Shown: positions 8,223 through 16,978 of the stretch, piece by piece
How the letters are laid out: each line of letters opens with the position of its first letter
Numbering within the stretch: the first letter of the stretch is position 1
NCBI RefSeq assembly: GCF_041914405.1
Contig: NZ_JAYSDK010000010.1
Coordinates: 62,001 to 126,000 of the forward strand
DNA length: 64,000 bases
DNA from: Zoogloea sp041914405
GTDB lineage: Bacteria > Pseudomonadota > Gammaproteobacteria > Burkholderiales > Rhodocyclaceae
Direction: 5' to 3'
Program-made: the position numbers and the translations under genes
The notes under the pieces: model-generated
The model's input: the letters and a program-made list of their open reading frames with translations, nothing else
Database searches by the model: none
Told to the model about the DNA's origin: nothing

Positions 8223-9119
8223 ATGAACGCCCCGCTGATCCGCTACGTCGAACCCGTCTTCCGCCCGCCCAGTGAGGCAGAGTCGCTGATCCTGCCCGTC
8301 ACCGACGGCTGCTCATGGAACAAGTGCACCTTTTGCGAGATGTATTCTTCCCCGCAGAAGGCCTTCCGTGCCCGCGACGAGGATGAAGTACTGACCAGCA
8401 TCCGCCGCATCGGCGAGCGCTACGGCAAGCAGGTCCGCCGCGTCTTCCTCGCCGACGGCGACGCGCTGGTGCTGCCGACCCGCCGCCTGCTGGCGATCCT
8501 CGAAGCGATCCGCGCGCACCTGCCCGGCGTGCATCGGGTCTCCAGCTACTGCCTGGCCCGCAACCTGAAAAAGAAGACTGTCGCCGAACTCTCCAGCCTG
8601 CGCGAAGCCGGCCTGCGCATGGCCTATCTGGGCGCAGAATCCGGCGACGACGAGGTGCTGGCGAAAGTGAACAAGGGCGAGAGCTTCGAATCAACGCAGG
8701 AAGCGCTAGCCAAGCTCGGCGAAGCTGGCATCCCCCGCTCGGTGATGATCCTCAACGGCCTCGGCGGCCAAGCCCTCAGCGAGCAGCATGCCGACAACTC
8801 GGCCCGCCTCGCCAACGCTACCCAGCCGGAATTCCTGTCCACGCTGGTGGTGAGCTTCCCCACCGGGGAAGCCCGCTTCCGCGCCACCTTCCCGGAATGG
8901 GAGCCCCTCGACCAGCCTGGTCTGTTCCGCGAGATGGAGCGCTTCCTGAACCAGCTCGAACTGCGCCGCACGGTGTTCCGCTCCGATCACGCCAGCAACT
9001 GGCTGGTCCTCAAGGGCACTCTCGGCGCCGACAAGGCGCGCCTGCTCGCCGAAGTCCGCCGAGCCATCGCCACACCGACCACCGCCGGACTACGGCCGGC
9101 GTGGGCGCGGGGGCTGTGA
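8223..9119 (+). CDS. Radical SAM protein
   Basis: A 298-residue radical SAM enzyme. The 4Fe-4S ligands are Cys30, Cys35 and Cys38 (GCSWNKCTFC), a C-x4-C-x2-C spacing seen in one branch of the superfamily rather than the usual C-x3-C-x2-C. Further blocks are VFLADGDAL, RVSSYCLARNL (strand and loop of the TIM barrel) and YLGAESGDDEVL. There is no B12-binding or MTTase domain. The gene is followed after two bases by yjbQ, so the two are co-transcribed. The substrate is unknown. Confidence 0.88.
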   Translation: MNAPLIRYVEPVFRPPSEAESLILPVTDGCSWNKCTFCEMYSSPQKAFRARDEDEVLTSIRRIGERYGKQVRRVFLADGDALVLPTRRLLAILEAIRAHLPGVHRVSSYCLARNLKKKTVAELSSLREAGLRMAYLGAESGDDEVLAKVNKGESFESTQEALAKLGEAGIPRSVMILNGLGGQALSEQHADNSARLANATQPEFLSTLVVSFPTGEARFRATFPEWEPLDQPGLFREMERFLNQLELRRTVFRSDHASNWLVLKGTLGADKARLLAEVRRAIATPTTAGLRPAWARGL

Positions 9120-9121
9120 CG

Positions 9122-9535
9122 ATGGCTTTCCAGCAGATCCTCGAATTCCGCACCCACGGCCGCGGCAGCCTCGACATCACCGCCCAGGTCGCCGACGTGG
9201 TGGCCGCCTCCGGCATCGCCATCGGGCTCGCCCACGTCTTCGTGCAGCACACCAGCTGCTCGCTGATGATCACCGAGAACGCCGACCCGGATGTGCGCCG
9301 CGACCTTGAAACGGTCTTCGGCCGCCTTGCTCCCGACGGCGATCCCGCCTACCGCCACGACCTGGAGGGGGACGACGACATGGCCGCTCATGCCCGCAGC
9401 GTACTGTCGGACGTCGGCCTGAGCGTGCCAGTCGGTCGGGGCCGCCTTCTGCTCGGCACCTGGCAGGGCATTTTCCTGTGGGAACACCGCAGCAGCGCCC
9501 ACACTCGCCGGGTGGTGGTGACCGTCATCGGCTGA
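9122..9535 (+). CDS. yjbQ: YjbQ-family (UPF0047) protein
   Basis: A 137-residue UPF0047/YjbQ protein. The conserved core HVFVQHTSCSLMITENADP and the later HDLEGDDDMAAHARS and LGTWQGIFLWEHR blocks are present. E. coli YjbQ has weak thiamine-phosphate synthase activity in vitro; the physiological role is unsettled. It starts two bases after the radical SAM stop, implying translational coupling. Length is normal for the family. Confidence 0.9.
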   Translation: MAFQQILEFRTHGRGSLDITAQVADVVAASGIAIGLAHVFVQHTSCSLMITENADPDVRRDLETVFGRLAPDGDPAYRHDLEGDDDMAAHARSVLSDVGLSVPVGRGRLLLGTWQGIFLWEHRSSAHTRRVVVTVIG

Positions 9536-9649
9536 CCCGCCGCAGGAAACCCCCAAGCCCGTCACGGGGGGCACTGCGCCAAGGTGCTATGCTCTTCGGG
9601 TTCGCCGCCGGTCCCCAGCGGCAGCCACACTGTATCCTGGAGCCCGTCC

Positions 9650-11620
9650 ATGACTTGCGTTTCCCCGCTGCGCCTCAGCAGCGCCGCCATCCTGCTGGCC
9701 CTCGCGGCGCCGGCCGGCTTCGCCCAGACCCCGGCCGCGAGTGCGGCCAAACCAGCGGTTGCCCCGAAAGTGGCTACGACGCCCGCAGCGCCCGCCGCCT
9801 CCCCGGCCCTCAAGCCGGCCACCACGGCGCCGGTGGCCGGGACAAGCCCGACCGGTACGGCCAAGGCTGCGAACGCAAGCGCTGCACCCACCACACCTGC
9901 CACCGGCACCGCGCCGACGGCCGCAGGCGGCGCCCCGGCCGACCCTAACGCGCCCCCTCCCGCCCCGCCCCCGCCGCCCCTGTCGGACATCATCTTCACC
10001 AACGGCGACATCATCACCCTCGACGACAAGCGCCCCAGCGCACAAGCCATCGCCATCAAGGGCAGCAAGATCATCGCTGTCGGCACCAGCAAGGCGGTCC
10101 TGGCCCGCTGGAAGAGCGATGGAACGGAAGTGGTCGACCTCGCCGGCAAGACTCTGGTGCCGGGTTTCATCGACGCCTGGGGCGAACTGTCCCGCCTCGG
10201 CCTGTATTCGGTGGCTGCCCAGTTGCAGTCGCCGCCAGAGGGCCGTGTCACCGACGGCAACGTGCTGCTGCGCGAACTGCGCGACTGGTCCAAGAGCGAC
10301 ATGGCCAAACGACTCGGCTGGGTCATCGGCTTTGGTTACGACGAGAGCCGCCTGCGCGAACTGCACGCCCCCAGCCGCAACGAACTCGACGGCATTTCGT
10401 CCGACCGGCCGGTAATCATCGTGGACCGTACCGGCACCCGCCTGGTCGCCAACAGCCGCGCCCTGGCGCTGGCCGGCATCGACCGCAACAGCATCGACCC
10501 ACCGGGCGGCCGCATCGGCCGCTGGCCGGGCTCGAAGGAACCGGACGGCAACCTGGAAGGCGCCGCCGCCACCGCCCTGCTCGGCGCCCTGCCGCAACTC
10601 GCCCGGGACGAACGCCAAGCCCTGATCCAGCAAGGCCAGACGCTCTACCTGCGCAACGGCTACACCACCGCGGTGGAAGCCCGCGCCACTGCCGACGATC
10701 TGGCGCTGTACACCCAGGCCGCCGATGCCGGCGCCCTCAAGCTGGACGTGTCGGTTTACGCAGAGGCCGGCGGTGCAGCGGCCGCCCTGAAGACCCACAA
10801 GCAGATCGCCGCCAAGTACTACAAGGGCCACCTGCGCCTGGCCGGTGTGTCCTTCACCCTCGACGGCACCGCCGAGGATCGCAGCGCCTGGCTGACCCAG
10901 CCCTACCAGCTGCCGCCGCCGGGCAAGCCGACCCGTTACGCGGGCTATCCGCTGCTCGGCGAAGACACCGTGAGCGGCCTCTTTGGCAGCGCCTACGCCA
11001 ATGCTTGGCAGGTAGCCGTGCAGGCCAGCGGGGACGCCGCCATCGACCAGTTCATCAGTGGCCTGAAGGCCGCCGCAGAGAAGCACCCGGGCAAGGAACG
11101 CCGCCCGTTGCTGATCGGCGCCACAACGATCCGCGACGATCAGCTCGACGCACTGAAGACCCTCGGCGTCAGCGTATCGCTGGCGCCCCAGCGCCTGGGG
11201 CTGAGCCTCGATACACTGAGCCGCGACGCCCTCGGCGCCGAACGCACCGCGCGCTTCAGCCCCGCCGCTGCCGTCCTCGGCCGGGGCCTGCCGCTGACCC
11301 TGCACAACGACGCGGCCCTCATCGAGCCCGCGCCGCTGGAGGTGCTCGCAGCGGCGGTCAAGCGCCCGGCCGGCACAGAGCAGCAGATCCCGGCCCTTGA
11401 GGCGCTGAAGGCGATCACGCTGAACGCGGCCCAGCAGCTCGGCGAAGAAAAGATCAAGGGCAGCATTGCCGTCGGCAAGCTGGCCGACCTCACGGTGCTG
11501 TCCGCCAATCCGCTCAAGACCCCGGCCGACAAGCTCGGCGACATCCGCGTGATCGGCACCGTGAAGGAAGGCGCCACCGTCTTCGGCGGTGCGGAAGGCG
11601 GCGTGCCGATCACCCGCTGA
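9650..11620 (+). CDS. Exported amidohydrolase_3 homologue lacking metal ligands
   Basis: A 656-residue protein: signal peptide (about 1-25, ending GFAQ), an Ala/Pro/Thr-rich linker (about 26-112), then a YtcJ-like amidohydrolase fold. The family's HxH metal motif after GFID is replaced by Trp177 and Glu179 (GFIDAWGEL). The barrel His of HANGDAAID is Gln458 (QASGDAAID). The His of the IEHAQ motif is Ala491, and the GHxxxxNS motif reads TGTRLVANS. Only the final HNDAAL (552-557) keeps an Asp. The fold is clear, but hydrolase activity is doubtful; a structural or binding role is possible. The linker suggests attachment to, or reach through, the periplasm. Confidence 0.85.
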   Translation: MTCVSPLRLSSAAILLALAAPAGFAQTPAASAAKPAVAPKVATTPAAPAASPALKPATTAPVAGTSPTGTAKAANASAAPTTPATGTAPTAAGGAPADPNAPPPAPPPPPLSDIIFTNGDIITLDDKRPSAQAIAIKGSKIIAVGTSKAVLARWKSDGTEVVDLAGKTLVPGFIDAWGELSRLGLYSVAAQLQSPPEGRVTDGNVLLRELRDWSKSDMAKRLGWVIGFGYDESRLRELHAPSRNELDGISSDRPVIIVDRTGTRLVANSRALALAGIDRNSIDPPGGRIGRWPGSKEPDGNLEGAAATALLGALPQLARDERQALIQQGQTLYLRNGYTTAVEARATADDLALYTQAADAGALKLDVSVYAEAGGAAAALKTHKQIAAKYYKGHLRLAGVSFTLDGTAEDRSAWLTQPYQLPPPGKPTRYAGYPLLGEDTVSGLFGSAYANAWQVAVQASGDAAIDQFISGLKAAAEKHPGKERRPLLIGATTIRDDQLDALKTLGVSVSLAPQRLGLSLDTLSRDALGAERTARFSPAAAVLGRGLPLTLHNDAALIEPAPLEVLAAAVKRPAGTEQQIPALEALKAITLNAAQQLGEEKIKGSIAVGKLADLTVLSANPLKTPADKLGDIRVIGTVKEGATVFGGAEGGVPITR

Positions 11621-11626
11621 GACATT

Positions 11627-11653
11627 GACCGCAGCCCCGACGGGACTGCGGTC
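11627..11653. terminator. Hairpin between convergent genes
   Basis: GACCGCAG (11627-11634) pairs with CTGCGGTC (11646-11653), extended by G-C/G-U pairs. It lies directly after the amidohydrolase stop and overlaps the 3' flank of the cytochrome gene. Confidence 0.6.
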
Positions 11654-11657
11654 CTGT

Positions 11658-12335
11658 TCAGCGCAACGCCGAGAGGTACTGGACGACGGCCTCGATGTTC
11701 TGCTCGCCGAGGCCGGTCACCGCTGCGGTCATCGGCGGGTAGATCCGCTCGCCGCTCATGGTCAGGTAGCGGGTCAGGCTGCGGCGCAGGTACTCGGCCT
11801 GCTGCCCCGCCAGGCGCGGGAAGGTTTCGGCGCCCTTTGCCTCCGCGCCGTGGCAGCGCGCGCAGTTCTTGTCGAACAAGGCCCGGCCCTCGGCCGCCCG
11901 CGGGCCGGCCATGGAAACCGCCGGTACCACCGGCTGGGCGGCATAGAAGACCGCGATGTTGGCCTTTTCCTCATCCTTCAGAACCTTCATCAGCCCCTGC
12001 ATGAAGGGATCCTTGCGCTTGCCGGCAAGGAAGGCATCGATCTGGTTTAGCACATAGGCCGGGTGCTGGCCGGCCAGGTTGGGCACTTCGTTATACTTGC
12101 TGAGACCGGTCTCGCCGTGACAATTGGCGCAGAAGAAGGACGCCTTGCGGCCGGCATCCTGGGCCGTCTTCTGTTCGGCCGACGAGGCCTTCACGATCCT
12201 TTCCAGCTGACCACGGGCCGCCGGCCCCGCCGTCTGCGTCTGCGCCACCCCCGGCGCACTGGCCGTCGCCATCGACAAGCCCAGCAGCGCCCAGCACCAG
12301 CGAATCCCGGCAAAACCCTTTCGTTCGATCGACAT
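11658..12335 (-). CDS. Dihaem cytochrome c (c4-like)
   Basis: A 225-residue periplasmic cytochrome with a signal peptide (about 1-31, ending GVAQ). Two haem c sites are present: CANCH at 69-73 and CARCH at 158-162, each in a class I domain of about 80 residues. Candidate axial Met residues follow each site (PFMQGLM; YLTMSGERIYPPM). This two-domain layout is that of cytochrome c4, which carries electrons to terminal oxidases. No oxidase or dehydrogenase gene adjoins it. It is divergent from the flavoprotein gene. Confidence 0.9.
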   Translation of the reverse strand: MSIERKGFAGIRWCWALLGLSMATASAPGVAQTQTAGPAARGQLERIVKASSAEQKTAQDAGRKASFFCANCHGETGLSKYNEVPNLAGQHPAYVLNQIDAFLAGKRKDPFMQGLMKVLKDEEKANIAVFYAAQPVVPAVSMAGPRAAEGRALFDKNCARCHGAEAKGAETFPRLAGQQAEYLRRSLTRYLTMSGERIYPPMTAAVTGLGEQNIEAVVQYLSALR

Positions 12336-12502
12336 TGCGCTATTCCCTTTGTTGTTATTCAGGAGCCGTCTTCACGACCGCCTCGATTGTAGTCCCTTGG
12401 CATAAGCCCGGGCGATGCTTGCAGCGCAATAAAACAAACCTGCCCCGGCGGCCGCGGCGCCACTACAATCGCGCCTTCCGTTCCATCGCCGGACCCTGCC
12501 CC

Positions 12503-13804
12503 ATGCCGTCCCCTACCCTTTCCGCCTCAGTCGCCATCATCGGCGGCGGCCCTGCCGGCCTGATGGCCGCGGAAACCGCAGCCGCCGCCGGCCTGCAGGT
12601 GGATGTCTTCGACGCCATGCCCTCCGTCGGACGCAAGTTCCTGCTGGCTGGCCGCGGTGGGCTCAACATCACCCACGCGGAAGCCTTTGCAGCCTTCGCC
12701 GGCCGCTATGGCTCGCGCCAGGCGCAGATCGAGCCGATGATCCGGGCCTTCGGCCCGCAGGCCCTGCGGGAGTGGGTCGAAGGCCTGGGCGTGACGACCT
12801 TCGTCGGCAGCTCCGGGCGCGTTTTCCCCGCCGAGATGAAGGCCGCCCCCTTGCTGCGCGCCTGGCTGCAGCGCCTGCGCGAGGCTGGCGTACGCTTCCA
12901 TGTGCGGCACCGATGGACCGGCTGGGATGCCGATGGGCAGTTGCTGTTCACCACCCCCGATGGCCTGCAGCGTCACCACGCGGACGCCTGCGTGCTGGCC
13001 CTCGGCGGCGGCAGCTGGGCCCGCCTGGGCTCGGATGGCGCCTGGATTCCCACCCTCAGCGAAGTGGGCGTGGGGATCGCCCCCTTGCGTCCGGCAAATT
13101 GCGGCTTCATCGCGGGCTCGCCGCGCGCCGACGGTGCGAGCGGCTGGAGCGCCCATTTCCGCGAGCGCTTCGCCGGCCAGCCCCTCAAGTCGGTAAGCAT
13201 CCGCGTGGAGGGCGACGATGCGCCACCGCGTAGCGGCGAGGCGATGATCACCGCCGACGGCATCGAGGGCAGCCTCATCTACGCGCTGTCCGCGCGCATT
13301 CGCGCGCGCATCGAGCAGGACGGCGCGGCTACCCTGTCGATCGACCTGGCCCCCGGCCGCCCCCTGGAACGGGTGGCCGCCGAGGTCGCCCATCCTCGCG
13401 GCGCCCGCTCCCTGGCCAGCCACCTGCAGAGCCGGGTCGGCATCGCTGGGGTGAAGATGGCCCTGCTCAGGGAGTGCCTGAGTACCGAGGTGCTGGACGA
13501 CCCGGCCCGCCTGGCCATTGCGATCAAGGCCCTGCCCCTGCACTTGGTCGCACCCCGCCCCCTTGACGAAGCGATCAGCAGCGCTGGTGGCGTGCGTTTC
13601 GAGGAAGTCGACGAACAACTGATGTTGCGGCGGCACCCCGGCCTGTTCTGCGCCGGAGAAATGCTCGACTGGGAAGCCCCGACCGGCGGCTACCTGCTCA
13701 CCGCCTGCTTCGCCAGCGGGCGGAGCGCCGGACTCGGCGTGGCCGCCTGGCTGCAGCAGAAGCCCGTAAGCATAGATGCCTCCGGCACCGAAAAATATAT
13801 CTAA
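12503..13804 (+). CDS. HI0933-type FAD-dependent oxidoreductase (TIGR03862 family)
   Basis: A 433-residue flavoprotein of the HI0933/YhiN superfamily, TIGR03862 subgroup. The FAD-binding GGGPAG is at 14-19, followed by KFLLAGRGGLNITH, the family hallmark. LALGGGSWARLGSDG and the C-terminal GEMLDWEAPTGGYLLTACFASG complete the dinucleotide fold. Redox partner and substrate are unknown. The ATG at 12503 gives the expected N-terminus; a longer frame upstream adds unrelated sequence. The TAA stop overlaps the next gene's sigma-28 promoter. Confidence 0.9.
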   Translation: MPSPTLSASVAIIGGGPAGLMAAETAAAAGLQVDVFDAMPSVGRKFLLAGRGGLNITHAEAFAAFAGRYGSRQAQIEPMIRAFGPQALREWVEGLGVTTFVGSSGRVFPAEMKAAPLLRAWLQRLREAGVRFHVRHRWTGWDADGQLLFTTPDGLQRHHADACVLALGGGSWARLGSDGAWIPTLSEVGVGIAPLRPANCGFIAGSPRADGASGWSAHFRERFAGQPLKSVSIRVEGDDAPPRSGEAMITADGIEGSLIYALSARIRARIEQDGAATLSIDLAPGRPLERVAAEVAHPRGARSLASHLQSRVGIAGVKMALLRECLSTEVLDDPARLAIAIKALPLHLVAPRPLDEAISSAGGVRFEEVDEQLMLRRHPGLFCAGEMLDWEAPTGGYLLTACFASGRSAGLGVAAWLQQKPVSIDASGTEKYI

Positions 13805-13828
13805 AGTTATAGGAATTAGAGCCGTCAG
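13802..13828 (+). promoter_or_regulatory. Sigma-28 (FliA) promoter for the chemotaxis receptor
   Basis: TAAAGTTA, an 11-base spacer and GCCGTCAG match the flagellar consensus TAAAGTTT-N11-GCCGATAA at 7/8 and 5/8 positions. It lies 40 bases before a methyl-accepting chemotaxis gene, the class of gene FliA controls. Confidence 0.65.
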
Positions 13829-13867
13829 CACCTGCTCCACCCTTTCCGCCGGCACCGAGCAGAGACC

Positions 13868-15484
13868 ATGAAACTGACGCAACGCCTCATCCTAACCCTG
13901 AGCGTAGCCCTGTTCGCGCTGATCCTCGTCGGCGGTCTGGGCATCTGGCAGCTCCGCCAGGCCAGTGCCCGCTTCGACTACGTGCAGGCCAACACCTTCC
14001 CGAGCCTGCAAACCCTGCTCGAGGCCCGCAGCAAGCTCACCGCCAGTCGGCTGGGCACCTACCAGCTGGCACTGGCGGTGGACGCGGCCCACCGGAGCGA
14101 GATCGCCAAGGAAATCCAAGAGGCGGACAGCCAGCTCGATCTCACGCTGCAGAAGTACGAGCGCGAACTGATCTCCGACGACACTGACAAGCAGTTGCTG
14201 GAGGCGGACAAACGGGCGATCACCGATTACCGCCGGATCCGTGAGGCCTACTTCGCGAAGGTCGACGCGAATGACCTGGAGGCCATACGCACTTTCCTGC
14301 GCGTGAGCATGCGCGAGAAGGCATCTGCCGCCGGCAACGCCCTCAGCAAACACGAGCAGTACAACTATCAACTCGCCGAACAGCTCAACCGCGAGAATAC
14401 GGAGCATTCGGCCACGGCCATCTGGACCACCGCCGCCACCCTCATCGGTGCCTGCCTGCTTGTCGGAGTGCTCGCCCAGCTGCTCATCGGCTCGCTGCGC
14501 ACGAGCCTGGCCAGCATCCGCGACACCCTCACTCACGTCAATGACAGCCAGGACTTCACGGTCCGCGCCCCCGTGCGCCGCATGGATGAGATCGGCGAAA
14601 CCGCCACGGCCTTCAACCAGCTGCTGTCCAAGCTGCAGGACAACTTCCGCAGCCTCACCGAAGGCGCCCGTTCGGTCGCCGATGCAAGCCGCGAAATGAA
14701 CCGGGCCTCCGATCACGTCTCCAGCGCTGCCGGCTCCCAGAGCGAGTCCTCCTCCGCGATCGCTTCGACGGTCGAGGAAATGACGGTCAGCGTCAACCAT
14801 GTGGGCGACCGCGCCCACGAAGCCCACACCCTGGCCGACCGTTCCGGCGACATGGCACGCACCGGCTCGAAGACCATCGACCGGACAATTGCCGACATCC
14901 GCAGCATCTCCGCCTCGGTGAGTGCCGCCGCGGCCTCTCTGCGGGAGCTGGGCGCCCAGGGAGAACGTGTCGGATCGGTGGTCCAGGTCATCAAGGAAGT
15001 GGCCGACCAGACCAACCTGCTGGCCCTCAATGCCGCCATCGAGGCCGCCCGTGCTGGCGAACAGGGCCGTGGCTTCGCCGTGGTGGCGGACGAAGTGCGC
15101 AAGCTGGCCGAACGCACCGCCAGTTCGACCCAGGAGATCGCCACCACGATCGAGGCCATGCGCCGCCACTCCGAGCAGGCAGCCGAGGAGATGGAAGCGG
15201 CCGAGCACCTGGTCACCCAGAGCGTGGCGCGTGCCGATGACACCGACAAGGCCATCAAGGAAATCGGCAGCGCCGCCAGCGGCACCGCCCACATGGTGTC
15301 GGAGATCTCCGACGCGATCCGCGAACAGGGCGCCGCCAGCAACAACATTGCGATCCAGGTCGAACGCATCGCCCAGATGGCAGAGGAAGCCGCCGCTACC
15401 GCCGAACAGCTGTCGGCCACCGCCCGCAGCCTCGATGACCAGGCCCAGCGCCAGATCGCCACGCTGCAGCTGTACAAGGTCTGA
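13868..15484 (+). CDS. Methyl-accepting chemotaxis protein, 4-helix-bundle sensor
   Basis: A 538-residue receptor. Helix 1 (about 7-27) and helix 2 (about 180-203) bracket a 150-residue, all-helical periplasmic domain of the 4HB_MCP type. A HAMP domain follows (about 205-257), then the long signalling coiled coil. The kinase-contact tip has the invariant ALNAAIEAARAGE. There is no C-terminal NWETF-like tail for CheR/CheB docking. The ligand is unknown. A sigma-28 promoter upstream ties it to the motility regulon. Confidence 0.95.
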   Translation: MKLTQRLILTLSVALFALILVGGLGIWQLRQASARFDYVQANTFPSLQTLLEARSKLTASRLGTYQLALAVDAAHRSEIAKEIQEADSQLDLTLQKYERELISDDTDKQLLEADKRAITDYRRIREAYFAKVDANDLEAIRTFLRVSMREKASAAGNALSKHEQYNYQLAEQLNRENTEHSATAIWTTAATLIGACLLVGVLAQLLIGSLRTSLASIRDTLTHVNDSQDFTVRAPVRRMDEIGETATAFNQLLSKLQDNFRSLTEGARSVADASREMNRASDHVSSAAGSQSESSSAIASTVEEMTVSVNHVGDRAHEAHTLADRSGDMARTGSKTIDRTIADIRSISASVSAAAASLRELGAQGERVGSVVQVIKEVADQTNLLALNAAIEAARAGEQGRGFAVVADEVRKLAERTASSTQEIATTIEAMRRHSEQAAEEMEAAEHLVTQSVARADDTDKAIKEIGSAASGTAHMVSEISDAIREQGAASNNIAIQVERIAQMAEEAAATAEQLSATARSLDDQAQRQIATLQLYKV

Positions 15485-15567
15485 AACCGGGCGCTCGCCG
15501 CCCGGAGCCCATTCGCCGACAGCAGGAGTGCTAGACTTTCCGCTCTCCTACCGCGATGGAGGCGCCG

Positions 15568-16200
15568 ATGAACAGCAAACCCCTCGAATTCTGGTTCGAA
15601 TTCGCCAGTTCATATTCCTACCTGAGCGTGATGCGGATCGAGGCGCTGGCCGCACAGGCCGGCGTCAAGCTGGCGTGGCGGCCCTTCCTGCTCGGGCCGG
15701 TATTCCTGTCCCTGGGCTGGAACGACTCGCCCTTCAACATCTATCCGCCCAAGGGCCGCTACATGTGGCGGGACCTGGCCCGACTGTCGGCCCGCTATGG
15801 CCTGCCGTTCCAGGTGCCGTCGCGTTTCCCGCGCAACGGCCTGCTGGCCGCCAGGGTCGCGCTGACCGGCGCCAGCCAGCCGTGGATCGGCGCCTTCACC
15901 CGAGCAACGATGCAGGCCAACTTTGCCGAGGACCGGGACATTGCCGATCCGGCGGTGATCCGGGACATACTCGAGGCCCTGAAGCTGCCTGCAGAAGCCA
16001 TCCTCACCGAGGCGGAAAGCCCTGAGAACAAGCTGGCCCTGCGCAGCCAGACCGAACAGGCCGCCGAGCGCGGCCTGTTCGGGGCGCCGAGCTTCATCAC
16101 GCCGGATGGCGAACTGTTCTGGGGCAACGACCGTCTGGAGGACGCGCTGGCCTGGGCGAGCGCTCCCCCGACCCGGCCCGACTCAGCGGCCGGGCGTTAG
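15568..16200 (+). CDS. 2-hydroxychromene-2-carboxylate isomerase family (DsbA fold)
   Basis: A 210-residue cytoplasmic DsbA/kappa-GST-fold protein. The N-terminus FWFEFASSYSYLS is the family's glutathione-binding strand, with Ser in place of a CxxC pair. RGLFGAPSFI supplies the cis-Pro loop, and FWGNDRLEDAL closes the fold. Members isomerise 2-hydroxychromene-2-carboxylate in naphthalene breakdown, but many are general GSH-dependent isomerases. No aromatic pathway genes adjoin it. The ATG at 15568 was chosen because GGAGG precedes it by five bases. Its last 18 bases overlap the convergent neighbour. Confidence 0.87.
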   Translation: MNSKPLEFWFEFASSYSYLSVMRIEALAAQAGVKLAWRPFLLGPVFLSLGWNDSPFNIYPPKGRYMWRDLARLSARYGLPFQVPSRFPRNGLLAARVALTGASQPWIGAFTRATMQANFAEDRDIADPAVIRDILEALKLPAEAILTEAESPENKLALRSQTEQAAERGLFGAPSFITPDGELFWGNDRLEDALAWASAPPTRPDSAAGR

Positions 16201-16905
16201 CGGTTCGACGGCTTTGGCCGGAGACTTGGCCGGATCGGCCTGCTTGAGCTTGTCCGCCTTTTCGGCCCGCTTTTCGGCAGCCTTTTCGGCCCGCTCCTTG
16301 TAGGCGCGACGGTCACTCTCAGCCTGGCTGGAGCGCTTGGCCGCCGCCGCCGCCTCGGCCGCCCGACGCCGTGCGTCGGCAGTTTCCTTGGCCTGGCGCG
16401 CCTCGGCTTCGTGCAGCGCCCGGGACTGGCCGTCCTGCTCGCGCTTGACGCGCTCCATGTCCTTCTCCGCCAGCTGGCGCAGGCGCGCCTCGCTGTCGGC
16501 ACGATTGCGGGCCTCCTGCTCGGCCTTCTCGACGGCCTTCTGCGGCGCCTGTTCGGCTTGCTCGGCCAGACGCTCGGCGTAACGGCGGTTCTTCTCCGCC
16601 AACTCGATACGCCCCGCTTCCAGATCGAGGGCCCGAGCCTGGCGGATATCCGCTACATGGCGCTGGCGAACCTGGTCGATGCAACGGTTCACCAGAAAAC
16701 GCTGGGAACAGGCGGCCTCCTCCTCACCGGCGCGGGCCTCTGCGGCTTCCCGCAGGGCCTTGGCCTCTTCACGCATCTTCGTCGCACGGACTTTTTCCGC
16801 CGCTTCATCGACAGGGGCCTCCTGTGCCAGCACGGGCCCTTGGCACAACAGAGCCAGCAGCAGGGCGGACAGGACGGGCAGACGGGGCAGGTAGCTTCGA
16901 CGCAT
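16183..16905 (-). CDS. Exported coiled-coil protein of unknown function
   Basis: A 240-residue protein with a signal peptide (about 1-27, ending VLAQ). After that, nearly the whole chain is Ala/Glu/Lys/Arg-rich and predicted as coiled coil (about 30-225), with a Lys/Pro-rich tail. Two Cys (CSQRFLVNRC, about 67-76) could form a disulfide early in the rod. No enzymatic domain is visible. It resembles periplasmic coiled-coil proteins annotated only as hypothetical in Betaproteobacteria. It diverges from the ABC-F gene with a gap of about 70 bases. Confidence 0.75.
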   Translation of the reverse strand: MRRSYLPRLPVLSALLLALLCQGPVLAQEAPVDEAAEKVRATKMREEAKALREAAEARAGEEEAACSQRFLVNRCIDQVRQRHVADIRQARALDLEAGRIELAEKNRRYAERLAEQAEQAPQKAVEKAEQEARNRADSEARLRQLAEKDMERVKREQDGQSRALHEAEARQAKETADARRRAAEAAAAAKRSSQAESDRRAYKERAEKAAEKRAEKADKLKQADPAKSPAKAVEPLTPGR

Positions 16906-16978
16906 GGGACAACAGGGCTGGACACGACGGAACTGCTTACAATACCGGATTTCCTGCCCGCTTACCGCTTCCGCTGCC

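Noticed and set aside
9587..11305. Antisense open frame of 572 codons over the amidohydrolase gene
   Set aside because: The sense frame has a signal peptide and clear family patterns; the antisense product is low-complexity Gly/Ala/Arg.
15558..15570. Start at 15556 for the DsbA-fold isomerase
   Set aside because: That ATG overlaps the GGAGG ribosome site used by the ATG at 15568, so the later start is better.
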